Source of the DNA: Salinigranum salinum
GTDB lineage: Archaea > Halobacteriota > Halobacteria > Halobacteriales > Haloferacaceae
Assembly: GCF_009176545.1 (NCBI RefSeq)
Contig: NZ_VTOJ01000004.1
Span: 25,903 to 89,902, forward strand
Reading direction: 5' to 3'
DNA length: 64,000 bases
Shown: piece after piece, positions 24,273-33,121 of the stretch
Position numbering within the stretch: the first letter of the stretch is position 1
Layout: each line of letters opens with the position of its first letter
Notes under the pieces: generated by a model
Told to the model about the DNA's origin: nothing
What the model saw: only the letters and a program-made list of their open reading frames with translations
Databases searched by the model: none
Program-made: the position numbers and the translations under genes

Positions 24273-25874
24273 TCACAGATAATCTTCGAGCGTCTCGTAG
24301 GTGTCCCCAGGATACTGATTTGGTTCAGCAACTGCCCACACCTCGTTTTTCACCGCGGCCTTCGGCGCGGCGCCGTCCTCGATGTGTTCACAGACGACCA
24401 CAAGGTTCCGGGTCGACAGCGTCGGCCAGTTCTCGTTCTGGCGAGTCTGGTGGGCGAACTGGACGGCCTTCCGGAGCGTACCTCGGTCGACGACTTGGTA
24501 GCCACTGTTAATCTGCGCGTCAAGCGTGTCGAGTTCGACCTCGATGTCCTGGATGTAGGGCTGCTCCAGCGCCCGGAACCGCCCGCGGGTGGCAGAGTTC
24601 ATTGGCTCTGAGTCGCGGTACTCCCGGGTGGGCGGATTCATCGTGATCACGATCCGCGCCGATGGGTGCGGCTCGACCAGTTCGCCGTGAGCCTTCACCA
24701 GCAACTTTCCCTCGTTGAGCAGCCGATGGAGCGCCATCGCAGCACCGGCTCGCATCACCGGGAACTCGTTGAGAACCAGCACCGACCCGTTCAGGAGTGC
24801 CTGCTTGGCGGGCCCGGTCCGTGGGACGATCAGGCCGTCCTCGGTGGGCGTCAGCGGCCCAAACAGGTCCTCCGTGTGGGTCGCCTCGTCACAATCGATC
24901 GAGACGTATCCCCTGTTTGTCTCGTGGCAGAGGTACTTGATCAGGTAGTTCTTTCCCGAGCCGCGCGGCCCGACGAGGCGGACGGGAACCAGCCCTCGGG
25001 CGAGTTTCTTCGCGAGCAGTTCGTCAAGGGGAAGCTGGAGTCGCGGTTCGACCGGGACCGCCGGCGGGACGACCTGTCCGGTATCGTCGACGGGGAGCGC
25101 GTCGTCGCCGGCGTCGGGGTGTGTCGCGGCCTTTGGCACGTCCGGGTGGTCCGGGTCGTCGAGAACGTGGAGGCCGGTCGCCACGAGGTCGTCGGCGTTG
25201 CGACCGACGGCACTGATGTACTGCGCCTCGAGGGAGTCGGGATCGAGTCCCGCAGTTCGGTAGACAGGTTCGCCCACGGCGATATCGGTGGTCGCGAGGT
25301 CGACCACCCGGGCCACACCACGGTCTGTCTCGGCGTCGAGCCGACGCGCGTATCGCCGGGCGGCGGCAGTCGCAAGGCGAGTCCCGACGGGGACGTGCTG
25401 GGGTGCCTCCTGGAGGATGGCCGCTGCGCGGCTCTCGGTGAGCGTCCCGGTCAGCCCGGTGAGGTCGTCAGCGCCGGCATCAGCAAGGGAACTGAACGTC
25501 TCGTAGCCCGCGTCACGCAACGCCTGGTCGATGGTCTCGGTGACGACGCTGATGACAGTGAAGTCAGGCGTGTCCGCCGCAGCCCCGAAGGCCGCGACGA
25601 TGATGTCGGGTTCGGGTCCCTGCGGGCTAACCCCGGTGATCGTTCTCGTTCCACCCGCACCTCGCTCCAGCGTGTAGATTCCGGCGTCGGCACCCTCGTC
25701 GATGAGGTCAGCGGCGGCCTGCTCGCCGATGTCGACGTAGTCGCTCACCCGGAGGGTGACTCGTTCGAGGGGGATCTGGCCGCCTTCGCGCTGGAGGAGT
25801 CGCTGTACGAGGTGGCTCAAGACGGCCTGTTCGTCGGCCTGGCTGTCCGCGTCGTCGGTAGTAGTGGATGACAT
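24273..25874 (-). CDS. MoxR-like AAA+ ATPase with N-terminal helix-hairpin-helix region
   Basis: 533 residues from the ATG at 25874. The N-terminal part has a winged-helix-like start and a helix-hairpin-helix-like segment (QALRDAGYETFSSLADAGADDLTGLTG). The C-terminal AAA domain has GPRGSGKNYLIKYL (Walker A, around residue 300), EDLFGPLTPTEDG and TGPAKQALLNGSVLVLNEFPVM (Walker B region), MNPPTREYRDSEPMNSATRGRFRALE (sensor and arginine finger). These are the hallmarks of the MoxR/CbbQ/NorQ class, which couples to vWA proteins. Two key positions are altered: GKN in place of GK[ST], and NE in place of DE at Walker B, so nucleotide hydrolysis may be weak. Upstream neighbours encode plasmid proteins; the vWA partner is at 19169-21784. 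Confidence 0.8.
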   Translation of the reverse strand: MSSTTTDDADSQADEQAVLSHLVQRLLQREGGQIPLERVTLRVSDYVDIGEQAAADLIDEGADAGIYTLERGAGGTRTITGVSPQGPEPDIIVAAFGAAADTPDFTVISVVTETIDQALRDAGYETFSSLADAGADDLTGLTGTLTESRAAAILQEAPQHVPVGTRLATAAARRYARRLDAETDRGVARVVDLATTDIAVGEPVYRTAGLDPDSLEAQYISAVGRNADDLVATGLHVLDDPDHPDVPKAATHPDAGDDALPVDDTGQVVPPAVPVEPRLQLPLDELLAKKLARGLVPVRLVGPRGSGKNYLIKYLCHETNRGYVSIDCDEATHTEDLFGPLTPTEDGLIVPRTGPAKQALLNGSVLVLNEFPVMRAGAAMALHRLLNEGKLLVKAHGELVEPHPSARIVITMNPPTREYRDSEPMNSATRGRFRALEQPYIQDIEVELDTLDAQINSGYQVVDRGTLRKAVQFAHQTRQNENWPTLSTRNLVVVCEHIEDGAAPKAAVKNEVWAVAEPNQYPGDTYETLEDYL

Positions 25875-25984
25875 GGTACGTTCTGGAGAGGCCGAGTCGA
25901 GGCGCACTGACCGCTATCCTCGGTGCCTCCGCCGCTCGATTGGAAGCGAGAAATCGGTGCGCGTCGCGCCTACGGTTGCTCAAA

Positions 25985-27481
25985 TCAGATGTCGTCCAGC
26001 TGCTGCTGGACTTGGTCGTGGAGTCGCTGAGCCTCCCGGTCCGAGAGAGCGGCCTCGGTGTCGATGTCGATGCCCGGGATCTCGACGATGTCCTCGAGGG
26101 CGTCGCTCAACGTCTGCTGGCCCTCTGCGAGGACCCGTTCGCCCGCGTCTTCGACCTGCCTGTCGTGCTCCTGCATGGCCAGTTGGATCATCATCGCCGG
26201 CGTCCGGAGCAATTCGCCAGCCACCTCGAGATACTCTTGGTATGTATTCGAGGCCCACGACCCGGTGTACTCCTCCAGCAGCGCGATCAGCAACGACAGC
26301 TGGAGATTGAACACCGTTGGTCGGGACGTGGGATCGGCGAGGCTGGTCGCCCGGTCAGCCGCGACAGCGGCATACGTGTCGGCAATCCCCCAGTACCGAT
26401 AGCAGTCGGCAGCCGAGAACGGGAGTACCTCGAAATCGTAGGTGATCGCCCGGGCCCGCCGGAGTGTTTCGTCGACATCGACCATTCGCGTCTCGACGTC
26501 GTCGTAGATCGACGCCCACCACTCGCTGATGGGCACCCGGTCGTTCGCCCGCTCGTGGTCGGCGTCGGTCGCCTGTCCATAGTGCCGGCGCGTGTACCGC
26601 TGGCCCGTATCCGGAACGATCGTTTCGCTATCGGGGAAGTACAGGATCGGCTTCGTCCACAGCGTCTGGGTCCCCCGGAAGTCGTACCCCGTCTCGAAGC
26701 CGCCGTACACCACCAGGTCCCCGTCTGAATCCGCCGTTTCGGCCTTCCAAATGCGACTTCCCCCGAGGGCATCGATATCGTCCTCGTCGTCGATGTCGAC
26801 CGCCTCCTCAGGCGGGCTGACGACCTGCTTGAGGCCGGGACAGACGACGAACAGCTTGAGCAGCCCGCCCCAGTCGCGGTAGCTCAGCCAGCCGAATGCC
26901 CCGGTCTCACCTCGGCGCCGGAGTGCAGTGATGATCGGCTGGTAGGCTTCTTGCGGATTGATGATCGAGTAGCGGTCGGAGGCGATCTGCCAGCGGAACC
27001 GAACGTCATAGCCCAGCGCACACAGCGCCTTCCGGCGCCGGTCGACGATGTCTTGATGATCCTCGATGGGGACGATCGGCTCGGCGTCGGTCTGGGCGGC
27101 TAGCTCGTCCAGCGAACGTTCGGCTGTCTGTTCGAGCGCATCCGTATCGAGCCCGTGAACCGACTCGATAGCGGTGACGTCGACGGTGCCGTCGGTTTCA
27201 ACGAACTCGTTGGTCGCCCAGAGTTCCCCGGAACTGGCTCGTGGCAGCACCGCGATGGCCTGCTCAAGTGCCGTCACGCTGTCGTCTCCACACCAGGCTT
27301 CCGGTGAACGCTCGTCGTTTCCGGGAACTGCCTCCGCATCGCCGTCGGTGAGTCCGGCGAACCGGAGTGTATATTCTTCGGCGACGAGTGCCGGCACATG
27401 AGCGTGGTCGGCTGCTGGAGTGCCGTCGTTCGTCGAGTCGGTGCTCCGTCCGCGTCGCTGCGTGTGCTGGTCAGTAGCCAT
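25985..27481 (-). CDS. Large plasmid/phage-type protein, possibly DUF932-like
   Basis: 498 residues from the ATG at 27481. Central segment DRYSIINPQEAYQPIITALRRRGE...GWLSYRDWGGLLKLFVVCPG...VVYGGFETGYDFRGTQTLW has the look of the DUF932 group found in phages and plasmids (defined mainly by this conserved beta-rich core), but the match is by eye. C-terminus is helical and acidic. No enzyme motif. Next in the minus-strand block after the DUF6166-like gene; 110 nt separate it from the MoxR-like gene. Confidence 0.5.
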   Translation of the reverse strand: MATDQHTQRRGRSTDSTNDGTPAADHAHVPALVAEEYTLRFAGLTDGDAEAVPGNDERSPEAWCGDDSVTALEQAIAVLPRASSGELWATNEFVETDGTVDVTAIESVHGLDTDALEQTAERSLDELAAQTDAEPIVPIEDHQDIVDRRRKALCALGYDVRFRWQIASDRYSIINPQEAYQPIITALRRRGETGAFGWLSYRDWGGLLKLFVVCPGLKQVVSPPEEAVDIDDEDDIDALGGSRIWKAETADSDGDLVVYGGFETGYDFRGTQTLWTKPILYFPDSETIVPDTGQRYTRRHYGQATDADHERANDRVPISEWWASIYDDVETRMVDVDETLRRARAITYDFEVLPFSAADCYRYWGIADTYAAVAADRATSLADPTSRPTVFNLQLSLLIALLEEYTGSWASNTYQEYLEVAGELLRTPAMMIQLAMQEHDRQVEDAGERVLAEGQQTLSDALEDIVEIPGIDIDTEAALSDREAQRLHDQVQQQLDDI

Positions 27482-27670
27482 GTTTGAGTTTGGGTGAAGA
27501 GCGTTCGGCACCGCGGGCGCCAGGCGAGACGGTCACTCGACTGCTCTCGAACTCTTCACTCCCTTGTCTGTGAGAAATTCGCGTAACGCCTGACCAGCCA
27601 ACCACCTCTGGGTGAGGTCCGTAATGCGAACTATCTACTGTAGATCGTCTGGAATCAGTACCGCTGAAAG

Positions 27671-28480
27671 CTACTGGCTCGGTTGTCCCGAAAGGGTCTG
27701 CTGGTCGTCGTCACAACGGGGGATGTACTCCTCGCCCCCGAACCATCGAACGAAGACGTCACGGCGAGAGCGGAGACGCTCGGCAGTCGTATCGCCGATC
27801 TGATCGCGGTCAGTAAGCGTGGTCGCGTACAATACCCACCCGGCGAGTTCGCCCATCGTCTCGAAGTCGTCGGCCAGCGCTCGCTTCGCTGCCGCCGCGG
27901 TCAGACCGAGATGGGTCCCGATCCACTGTTTCGAGACCGGTTCGTCAGCCGGGTCGAGCGCCCCGGAGCGAATCTCCTGTAGTCGACGCAGGTTGCCCCG
28001 GCGGTTCCCCTTCTTCCACAGGACGTCGTCGTGTCGGCGGGCGAGCGCGATCTCTTCGGCGTAGGTCAGCCCGTCGATGTCGGCTGTCTCGATGTCGACA
28101 TCCGACGGTGACGGTGCTGTGTTCTCCGGGTACTCCCGGTGGGCGAACTTCGTCCGAAGGCCGTCCGCCTTGAGGTCCTGCGACCGGACTGTCCAGGTAT
28201 CGCCGGTCAGTTCCCGTTTCACGAAGTTCGTCGCGAAGAGGTGGTAGTCGTCGACGGCGACTTCGAGCCCGAACGTCGGAGCGAGCAGGGCGATTGCCAG
28301 CTGGCAGGCGCGGTCGTCATCGGCATCCGGCCCCCAGTCGAACCCGCCCGGCGAGACCGGGTGGACGAACAGGTGCTTATCGAGGATGTCGTCGCCGGCG
28401 TAGACGAGACAGCCGCCGATGGTTCGCTCGCCGCGGTACCGTCGGGCGCGATGCGTGGATCGTCGATAGTTGGTTGACAT
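27671..28480 (-). CDS. DUF6166-domain protein
   Basis: 269 residues from the ATG at 28480. The N-terminus carries the DUF6166 pattern: YRGERTIGGCLVY followed by SPGGFDWGPDADDDRACQLAIALLAPTFG. The C-terminal half is Arg/Asp-rich with repeated helices (EEIALARRHDDVLWKKGNRRGNLRRLQEI) and no recognised motif. DUF6166 proteins are common on haloarchaeal plasmids and often sit near replication or repair genes; function unknown. It starts 52 nt after the PCNA gene stop. Confidence 0.7.
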   Translation of the reverse strand: MSTNYRRSTHRARRYRGERTIGGCLVYAGDDILDKHLFVHPVSPGGFDWGPDADDDRACQLAIALLAPTFGLEVAVDDYHLFATNFVKRELTGDTWTVRSQDLKADGLRTKFAHREYPENTAPSPSDVDIETADIDGLTYAEEIALARRHDDVLWKKGNRRGNLRRLQEIRSGALDPADEPVSKQWIGTHLGLTAAAAKRALADDFETMGELAGWVLYATTLTDRDQIGDTTAERLRSRRDVFVRWFGGEEYIPRCDDDQQTLSGQPSQ

Positions 28481-28531
28481 CGTTATGGGTGTGGTGTCGA
28501 TCGGGTACGGGCCCAGTCCGATTCGAGACAA

Positions 28532-29473
28532 TCAGGTCTCGATCCGCGGCGCGAGCATCCGGGTGATGGTACCATCGCCGTCGGCGAGTTCGTAGGAGAG
28601 GATCAGCGGGAAGTCCTCGCCGAGGTCGAGCGTTACTGGCGTCCCCGCCGGGATCGTCCGGACGAGCTTCTTGCAGTAGTCCAGACTAAAGAGCGTGCTC
28701 GCGTCGCCAGCAGCGAGGACCTCGATGTCGTCACCGTCGAGTTCGAGCGTGACGGCGTCGGCGTCGCCTTCGGCCTTGATGACGAGTGCATCAGCTCCGG
28801 CTTCCATCCGGAGTCGAACGTGGTCGGCGACCAGATCGGCCGCCTTCACCCCTCGTTGAAGGACATCGCGGTCGACGGTTACCACTACTGGCAGGTCGAA
28901 TTCGGGGAGCGTCGGTTCCGCTCGGATAGTCTTCGAGTCGATACAGGCCATCGAGTAACGGAGCCCGTCGACCACGACGATCAGCTTTCCCGATTCCGGG
29001 TCGAGGAACAGCTGCACGAGGTCGTCTTTACTGGCGAGGCGGACGGGGTCGGCGAGCCGGTCGAGGTTCAGTCCCAGCGTCCCTGGGCTGGCCTCGAAGG
29101 ATTCGAACGCTGCTGCCTTGAGTTCGAGGTCGTCCATCGCGACGTTCGCGGAGTCGACCGCCCGGACAGTCAGGCCGTCCTCGGTGACGCGGATTCGGGC
29201 CTCGTCAACGAGTGCCCGCAGCGAGGAGAGGACGATCTTCAGGTGAGCGGCTTGAATCGTCGCCCGGAATGAGGCCGGTGGCTCGTCGGGAACGCCATCG
29301 GCAGGAGTTGTTTCCTCAGTCGAGTCTTCGTCAACAGGGCTCGCTGTCGATTCGGGGTGGTCGTTCGGCGTGGACTCACCGTCGTCGTCAGCCGGTGTCG
29401 GGGGCTCTGTTTCAGGCTGTTCGGGGGCGGGCTCGGGCTCGCGGTCCGGTTCGGTATCTGAATCAGTGCTCAT
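28532..29473 (-). CDS. Plasmid-encoded PCNA-like sliding clamp with acidic N-terminal extension
   Basis: 313 residues from the ATG at 29473. About 70 N-terminal residues are acidic low-complexity (Asp/Glu/Pro/Thr). The remaining 245 follow the PCNA fold: FRATIQAAHLKIVLSSLRALVDEARIRVTEDGLTVRAVDSANVAMDDLEL at the start, YSMACIDSKTIRAEPTLPEFDLP at the interdomain connecting loop, and EDFPLILSYELADGDGTITRMLAPR at the C-terminus. PCNA trimers clamp DNA and recruit polymerase and nuclease partners. A second clamp on a mobile replicon implies it can redirect or supplement host replication. Start at 29473 is preferred because upstream residues are Arg-rich and out of character. Confidence 0.9.
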   Translation of the reverse strand: MSTDSDTEPDREPEPAPEQPETEPPTPADDDGESTPNDHPESTASPVDEDSTEETTPADGVPDEPPASFRATIQAAHLKIVLSSLRALVDEARIRVTEDGLTVRAVDSANVAMDDLELKAAAFESFEASPGTLGLNLDRLADPVRLASKDDLVQLFLDPESGKLIVVVDGLRYSMACIDSKTIRAEPTLPEFDLPVVVTVDRDVLQRGVKAADLVADHVRLRMEAGADALVIKAEGDADAVTLELDGDDIEVLAAGDASTLFSLDYCKKLVRTIPAGTPVTLDLGEDFPLILSYELADGDGTITRMLAPRIET

Positions 29474-29607
29474 AGCAGGTCTGGGGACCAGCCGAACGAG
29501 TCCTGACCGACCGAGTTCAGGCGTTCGTTCGATGATCCCTCGCTCATTTGCATTCGCTAAATAGCAATCTCGAAGCTCTCCGCGACCGCGCCACTGCCAC
29601 CCAGGAC

Positions 29608-29850
29608 TCACTCTCGACGGACGGGCGGGAGCCAGTCGCAGTTCGGACAGAACGCCTCGTACACCCCCAGTATCTCTTCGAGTTCCCAGCTCCCGCTGTC
29701 GCGGAACAGGACGCCGGCACGGACGATCGTGTGAACGTTTCCGTGACCGCACGCCGGGCAGGGCGCTCCCGGTCTCCAGCCGGCCCGCTCGAGATCGATG
29801 ACCTGTTCGGAGCTACCAGCTGTGTCTCCCGCACCCGTTGATGAAGTCAC
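29608..29850 (-). CDS. Small zinc-ribbon protein, translationally coupled to TFB
   Basis: 80 residues from a GTG at 29850 that overlaps the TFB stop by 4 nt (GTGA). Two C-x2-C pairs, CPACG and CPNCDW, 41 residues apart, form a likely zinc ribbon. The fixed link to TFB suggests a regulator that works with it on transcription, though that is inference. Confidence 0.65.
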   Translation of the reverse strand: MTSSTGAGDTAGSSEQVIDLERAGWRPGAPCPACGHGNVHTIVRAGVLFRDSGSWELEEILGVYEAFCPNCDWLPPVRRE

Positions 29851-30821
29851 GCGTTCCCCCGCTGAGGCTGGTCGTCTCCACTGTCGAGGATGGTCTGGAG
29901 TTCGTTCCACCGCGTACGAATCGTCATCGGGGTGACCTCGGCAGCGTCGGCGAGCGCTGCCTGGGTGACCCGTTCGTCCTGTTCTCTGGCTGCCTGATAC
30001 ACACAGCCAGCCGCGACACCCGCGGGATTGTACCCGTTCGCGACACCGGTGCGCACTGCCTGTTTCGCAAGCGCCGCTGCTCGCTGGCGGGTCCCCGCCG
30101 AGAGGCCGAGTGCCGAGGTGACTCTCGGGACGTACTCGAGAGGCTCCATCGGTACCGTCGGAAGTTCGAGCTCCCGGTTGAGCACGCTGTATGCGTTCTG
30201 AACGCGCTCGTGGGAGACTGCCGAGGTCACGCTGACTTCTTGGAGCGTTCGGGGCAGCCCGGCACACCGACACGCGGCGTAGACGCTGGCGGCAGCCATC
30301 GCCTCGATCGACCGGCCACGGATGAGGTCCTCGCCGGCAGCAGTTCGGTAGAGGCGACAGGCCTGGTCGCGGAGGCTCCGTGGGAGATCGAGTGCGCCGA
30401 CGATCCGTCGAACTTCCGAAAAGCCGTGGGCCAGGTTCTGCTCGGCCTTACTTGACCAGCGGCCGCGCCGATGCTCGCGCCGAAGACGGCCGATCTGACT
30501 CCGCTTTCGGCCCGACAGCGTCGTACCGTTGGCGTCGGTCTGGTCGAAGCCAATCTCGCTCGACAGCCCCCGGTCGTGGCGGGTCGGGGTCAGCGCCGGA
30601 CCAGTCCGCGTGCGTTCGATGCGCTCTGCTTCGTCGAAGGCGCACCATTCCGGGCCATGGTCGATCGGACGATCCTCGAGGACGAGCCCGCAGTCGTCAC
30701 AGACGGTCTCGATACTGTTTGTGTGGACGAGGCCGCCGCACTCCGGACAGCCGCTGCTGGACCGCTCGGCTGCGGGGACGTCCTCGTCGAATGTCCGCTC
30801 GTAGACGTTTCTCAGTGACAT
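29847..30821 (-). CDS. Transcription initiation factor TFB (TFIIB homologue)
   Basis: 324 residues. N-terminal zinc ribbon CPECGGLVHTNSIETVCDDCG, a B-finger/linker region (EWCAFDEAER...LTPTRHDRGLSSEIGF), then two cyclin folds (RIVGALDLPRSLRDQACRLYRTA... and YVPRVTSALGLSAGTRQRAAALA...). TFB bridges TBP-bound promoter and RNA polymerase. Extra plasmid TFBs in haloarchaea redirect expression to subsets of promoters. Palindrome A copy 5 lies 136 nt upstream, between this gene and the divergent gene at 31159. Confidence 0.92.
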   Translation of the reverse strand: MSLRNVYERTFDEDVPAAERSSSGCPECGGLVHTNSIETVCDDCGLVLEDRPIDHGPEWCAFDEAERIERTRTGPALTPTRHDRGLSSEIGFDQTDANGTTLSGRKRSQIGRLRREHRRGRWSSKAEQNLAHGFSEVRRIVGALDLPRSLRDQACRLYRTAAGEDLIRGRSIEAMAAASVYAACRCAGLPRTLQEVSVTSAVSHERVQNAYSVLNRELELPTVPMEPLEYVPRVTSALGLSAGTRQRAAALAKQAVRTGVANGYNPAGVAAGCVYQAAREQDERVTQAALADAAEVTPMTIRTRWNELQTILDSGDDQPQRGNA

Positions 30822-30956
30822 GGTTTAGACAGGGACCGACACTACCCAGCCGGCTCCCCGCACCCCGTTGTAGATGCTAAATCAGTCGCGGCTGCACGCG
30901 TTCTTCGGTAGCTGACTCTCCACGCCTTCGGTGATGGCGACATCGGCCGGCCTGTA

Positions 30957-30995
30957 GTTACCCCACAAGGGAGAGTCTGGGAAACGTGGGGTAAC
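30957..30995. promoter_or_regulatory. Palindrome A, copy 5
   Basis: GTTACCCCAC (30957-30966), 19-nt spacer, GTGGGGTAAC (30986-30995). Perfect arms, shortest spacer. Lies in the divergent promoter of TFB (start 30821) and the OB-fold gene (start 31159); not downstream of any gene. Two extra GTGGGG strings follow at about 31027-31041. Confidence 0.9.
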
Positions 30996-31158
30996 TACGA
31001 GCCGACGGAGACTCGGCCGAAACAGTTGTGGGGAATATGTGGGGATATCCCGAAAACGCGCATTCTGGGGGCTCTACTGGCGATACAACTAAGCGGAGCT
31101 AACGAGTGTAGAGTGTGAGGCTGTACTAGAGCCTCACGAATGGAATGTGGAGATTCCA

Positions 31159-32925
31159 ATGAAAGGTAGTACCAACTCCGATAAGAAGTTATCGGGAACT
31201 CAAGACGCGACGACAGAACCGAACACGACAGATGCGACCGCTCTCACGCGGCCAACCGACACGCCATCCCCAGCCTTCCGGGCCGACCGGGAGCACAGCG
31301 AGCGTGCCGACTCCGTTGACGACCGCTCCGCATTGGTGCGGGCACTCTCGGGATTGCTGCACGCGCTCGTCCAAGACGACACCGAGTCGTCGACGAGCAC
31401 CGCGACCGACGGGACGGCACCCGAGTCGACGGGATACACCGAACGGACCGCCTCGAAAGGCGAGTACGGCTCCCGAACGGAACCCGTCGACGGCGTCTAC
31501 GGCCACACCGCTGACGGCGACCCTGTGGTTGCCCCGACCGGGCGACTCGCAGCGAGCCGGATCGACGCCAACTGGACGCCCGGCGACACGCTCTACGACC
31601 CCGACAGGGCCGGAGACGTCGCCGCGGCGACCGGAACGAACGCCAGTTTTCTGTTCGCCGAGCAATCCGGTGACCAGCAGACGACGTTCGCGATCACGTA
31701 CGACCACACGGCGGGCCCGACGCTCGTCGACCCGAGTGGTGAGCGCATGATCGGCGTTGCGAGTGGCCTCGAGCCGACGATGCCCCGGACGGCATCCGCG
31801 ACGACGCAAGAGCCTGCCCGGAGCCGACTCGCCTCGGTGCTGCCCGCTCGCGCTCGGTCACTGGACAGAGACAGCGGTATCGATCACGAGCTGCTGGAGA
31901 CGCTGCCGGCTGCCGAACAGGCACGCCTGCGCCGACTCCGCGCACTCGACATCCCGACTGACCCGACACCCGAGGATACCACCGAGGGTGTTCCGACGGC
32001 CGAGTTGGAAGTGCAGACGCCTGATGGGCGACTCACCCCACTCGGGGACCTGTTCGACGAACCCGAGCAGTTCGCACGGAGTTCACTCGAATCGATCGAG
32101 TACTCCCTCGCTGTCACAGCCGAGATGCGCCGGGTGACCGACGGTATCCTGACTGCCCGGACCGATCCGGATATCCAGCCAGGAGCTGTCGAACTCGTGG
32201 GCCATGCGAAGTGGCTGGCCAACCGGTACGACGAGTACGCTGCACAGCGTCCGTCGCCGGCCCAGCTCGCCGAGGCTCGTGCCGAACGCGCAGCTGCGGC
32301 GTACCGCGAGCGAATCCGACCGCTCGTCGAACTCGACCCCGACCAGCACGACCAGGTCTCCCGAATGGTGGACCGACTGCTGAGCGAAGAGTTCGACCGG
32401 GTGGTCGAGATCCGCAAGTCCCGACTCACGCTCGGAATCGGCCTCGCACAGCAGCTGCACGACGGCGCCGAGCCGACCCAGGCGCTGCTCCGCCAGGCCG
32501 ATGCCGAGGCAACCGACCCACGGAACGTCCTGACGGTCGGCAACGTCCGGTACACGTCAGTAACGTCGACGCGGGGGCGATTCTCGACCCAGGGGACGGT
32601 CCTCCGGTTGTTCGAGGATACCCATCCCGCGATCAAGCAGGCTGGCCTGCTGAGCGACGATACCGGCGTCATCAAGTTCGCAATCTGGAAGAAGAGCGAG
32701 TGGGACGAGACGCGACCGACACCCGACCCGACGGACGACGGCCGGACGCTAATCCGTTCACACCGCCACCCAGAGCTGCGAGAGGGTGACGTGGTTCGAT
32801 GCGAGGATGTCGTGAAGCGGTGGTACAACGGTGACCCGACGTTCGAAACGCGCCGGGACAGCACCCTGACCATCGTCGACCGATCGACCGACGACCAGAG
32901 CGCTCACATGAGTGGTGATCGGTGA
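31159..32925 (+). CDS. Large acidic protein with C-terminal OB-fold (RPA-like) domain
   Basis: 588 residues from the ATG at 31159 (GTG at 31147 adds four). Thr/Asp/Glu-rich N-terminal half; middle helical region (VTAEMRRVTDGILTARTD, RAERAAAAYRERIRPLVELD). The C-terminus, KQAGLLSDDTGVIKFAIWKKSEWDE...LREGDVVRCEDVVKRWYNGDPTFETRRDSTLTIVD, is an OB fold of the type in archaeal single-stranded-DNA-binding proteins (VGLLGDDSG-like start). Probably binds ssDNA. It is divergent from TFB and lies with other replication genes. Confidence 0.65.
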   Translation: MKGSTNSDKKLSGTQDATTEPNTTDATALTRPTDTPSPAFRADREHSERADSVDDRSALVRALSGLLHALVQDDTESSTSTATDGTAPESTGYTERTASKGEYGSRTEPVDGVYGHTADGDPVVAPTGRLAASRIDANWTPGDTLYDPDRAGDVAAATGTNASFLFAEQSGDQQTTFAITYDHTAGPTLVDPSGERMIGVASGLEPTMPRTASATTQEPARSRLASVLPARARSLDRDSGIDHELLETLPAAEQARLRRLRALDIPTDPTPEDTTEGVPTAELEVQTPDGRLTPLGDLFDEPEQFARSSLESIEYSLAVTAEMRRVTDGILTARTDPDIQPGAVELVGHAKWLANRYDEYAAQRPSPAQLAEARAERAAAAYRERIRPLVELDPDQHDQVSRMVDRLLSEEFDRVVEIRKSRLTLGIGLAQQLHDGAEPTQALLRQADAEATDPRNVLTVGNVRYTSVTSTRGRFSTQGTVLRLFEDTHPAIKQAGLLSDDTGVIKFAIWKKSEWDETRPTPDPTDDGRTLIRSHRHPELREGDVVRCEDVVKRWYNGDPTFETRRDSTLTIVDRSTDDQSAHMSGDR

Positions 32926-33121
32926 TGTCTAACGACTGAATAGACCTGTAGCGACCCGTAGCACAGCGAGTCTCTTTCGAGACTCAGACCTCTAACCACC
33001 CTTTCGATGATCCGACGACCGAAACACGATCGTGAGTTGGTACTGTAGCCTCCCGATTTGCTACGCCCCATCCCCACACGAATCAGCCGGATATATCCGC
33101 AGTCCAGCAGACTAGGTACCG

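Noticed and set aside
24666..25871. 401-residue plus-strand frame opposite the MoxR-like gene
   Set aside because: Composition typical of an antisense shadow; the minus-strand frame carries AAA motifs.
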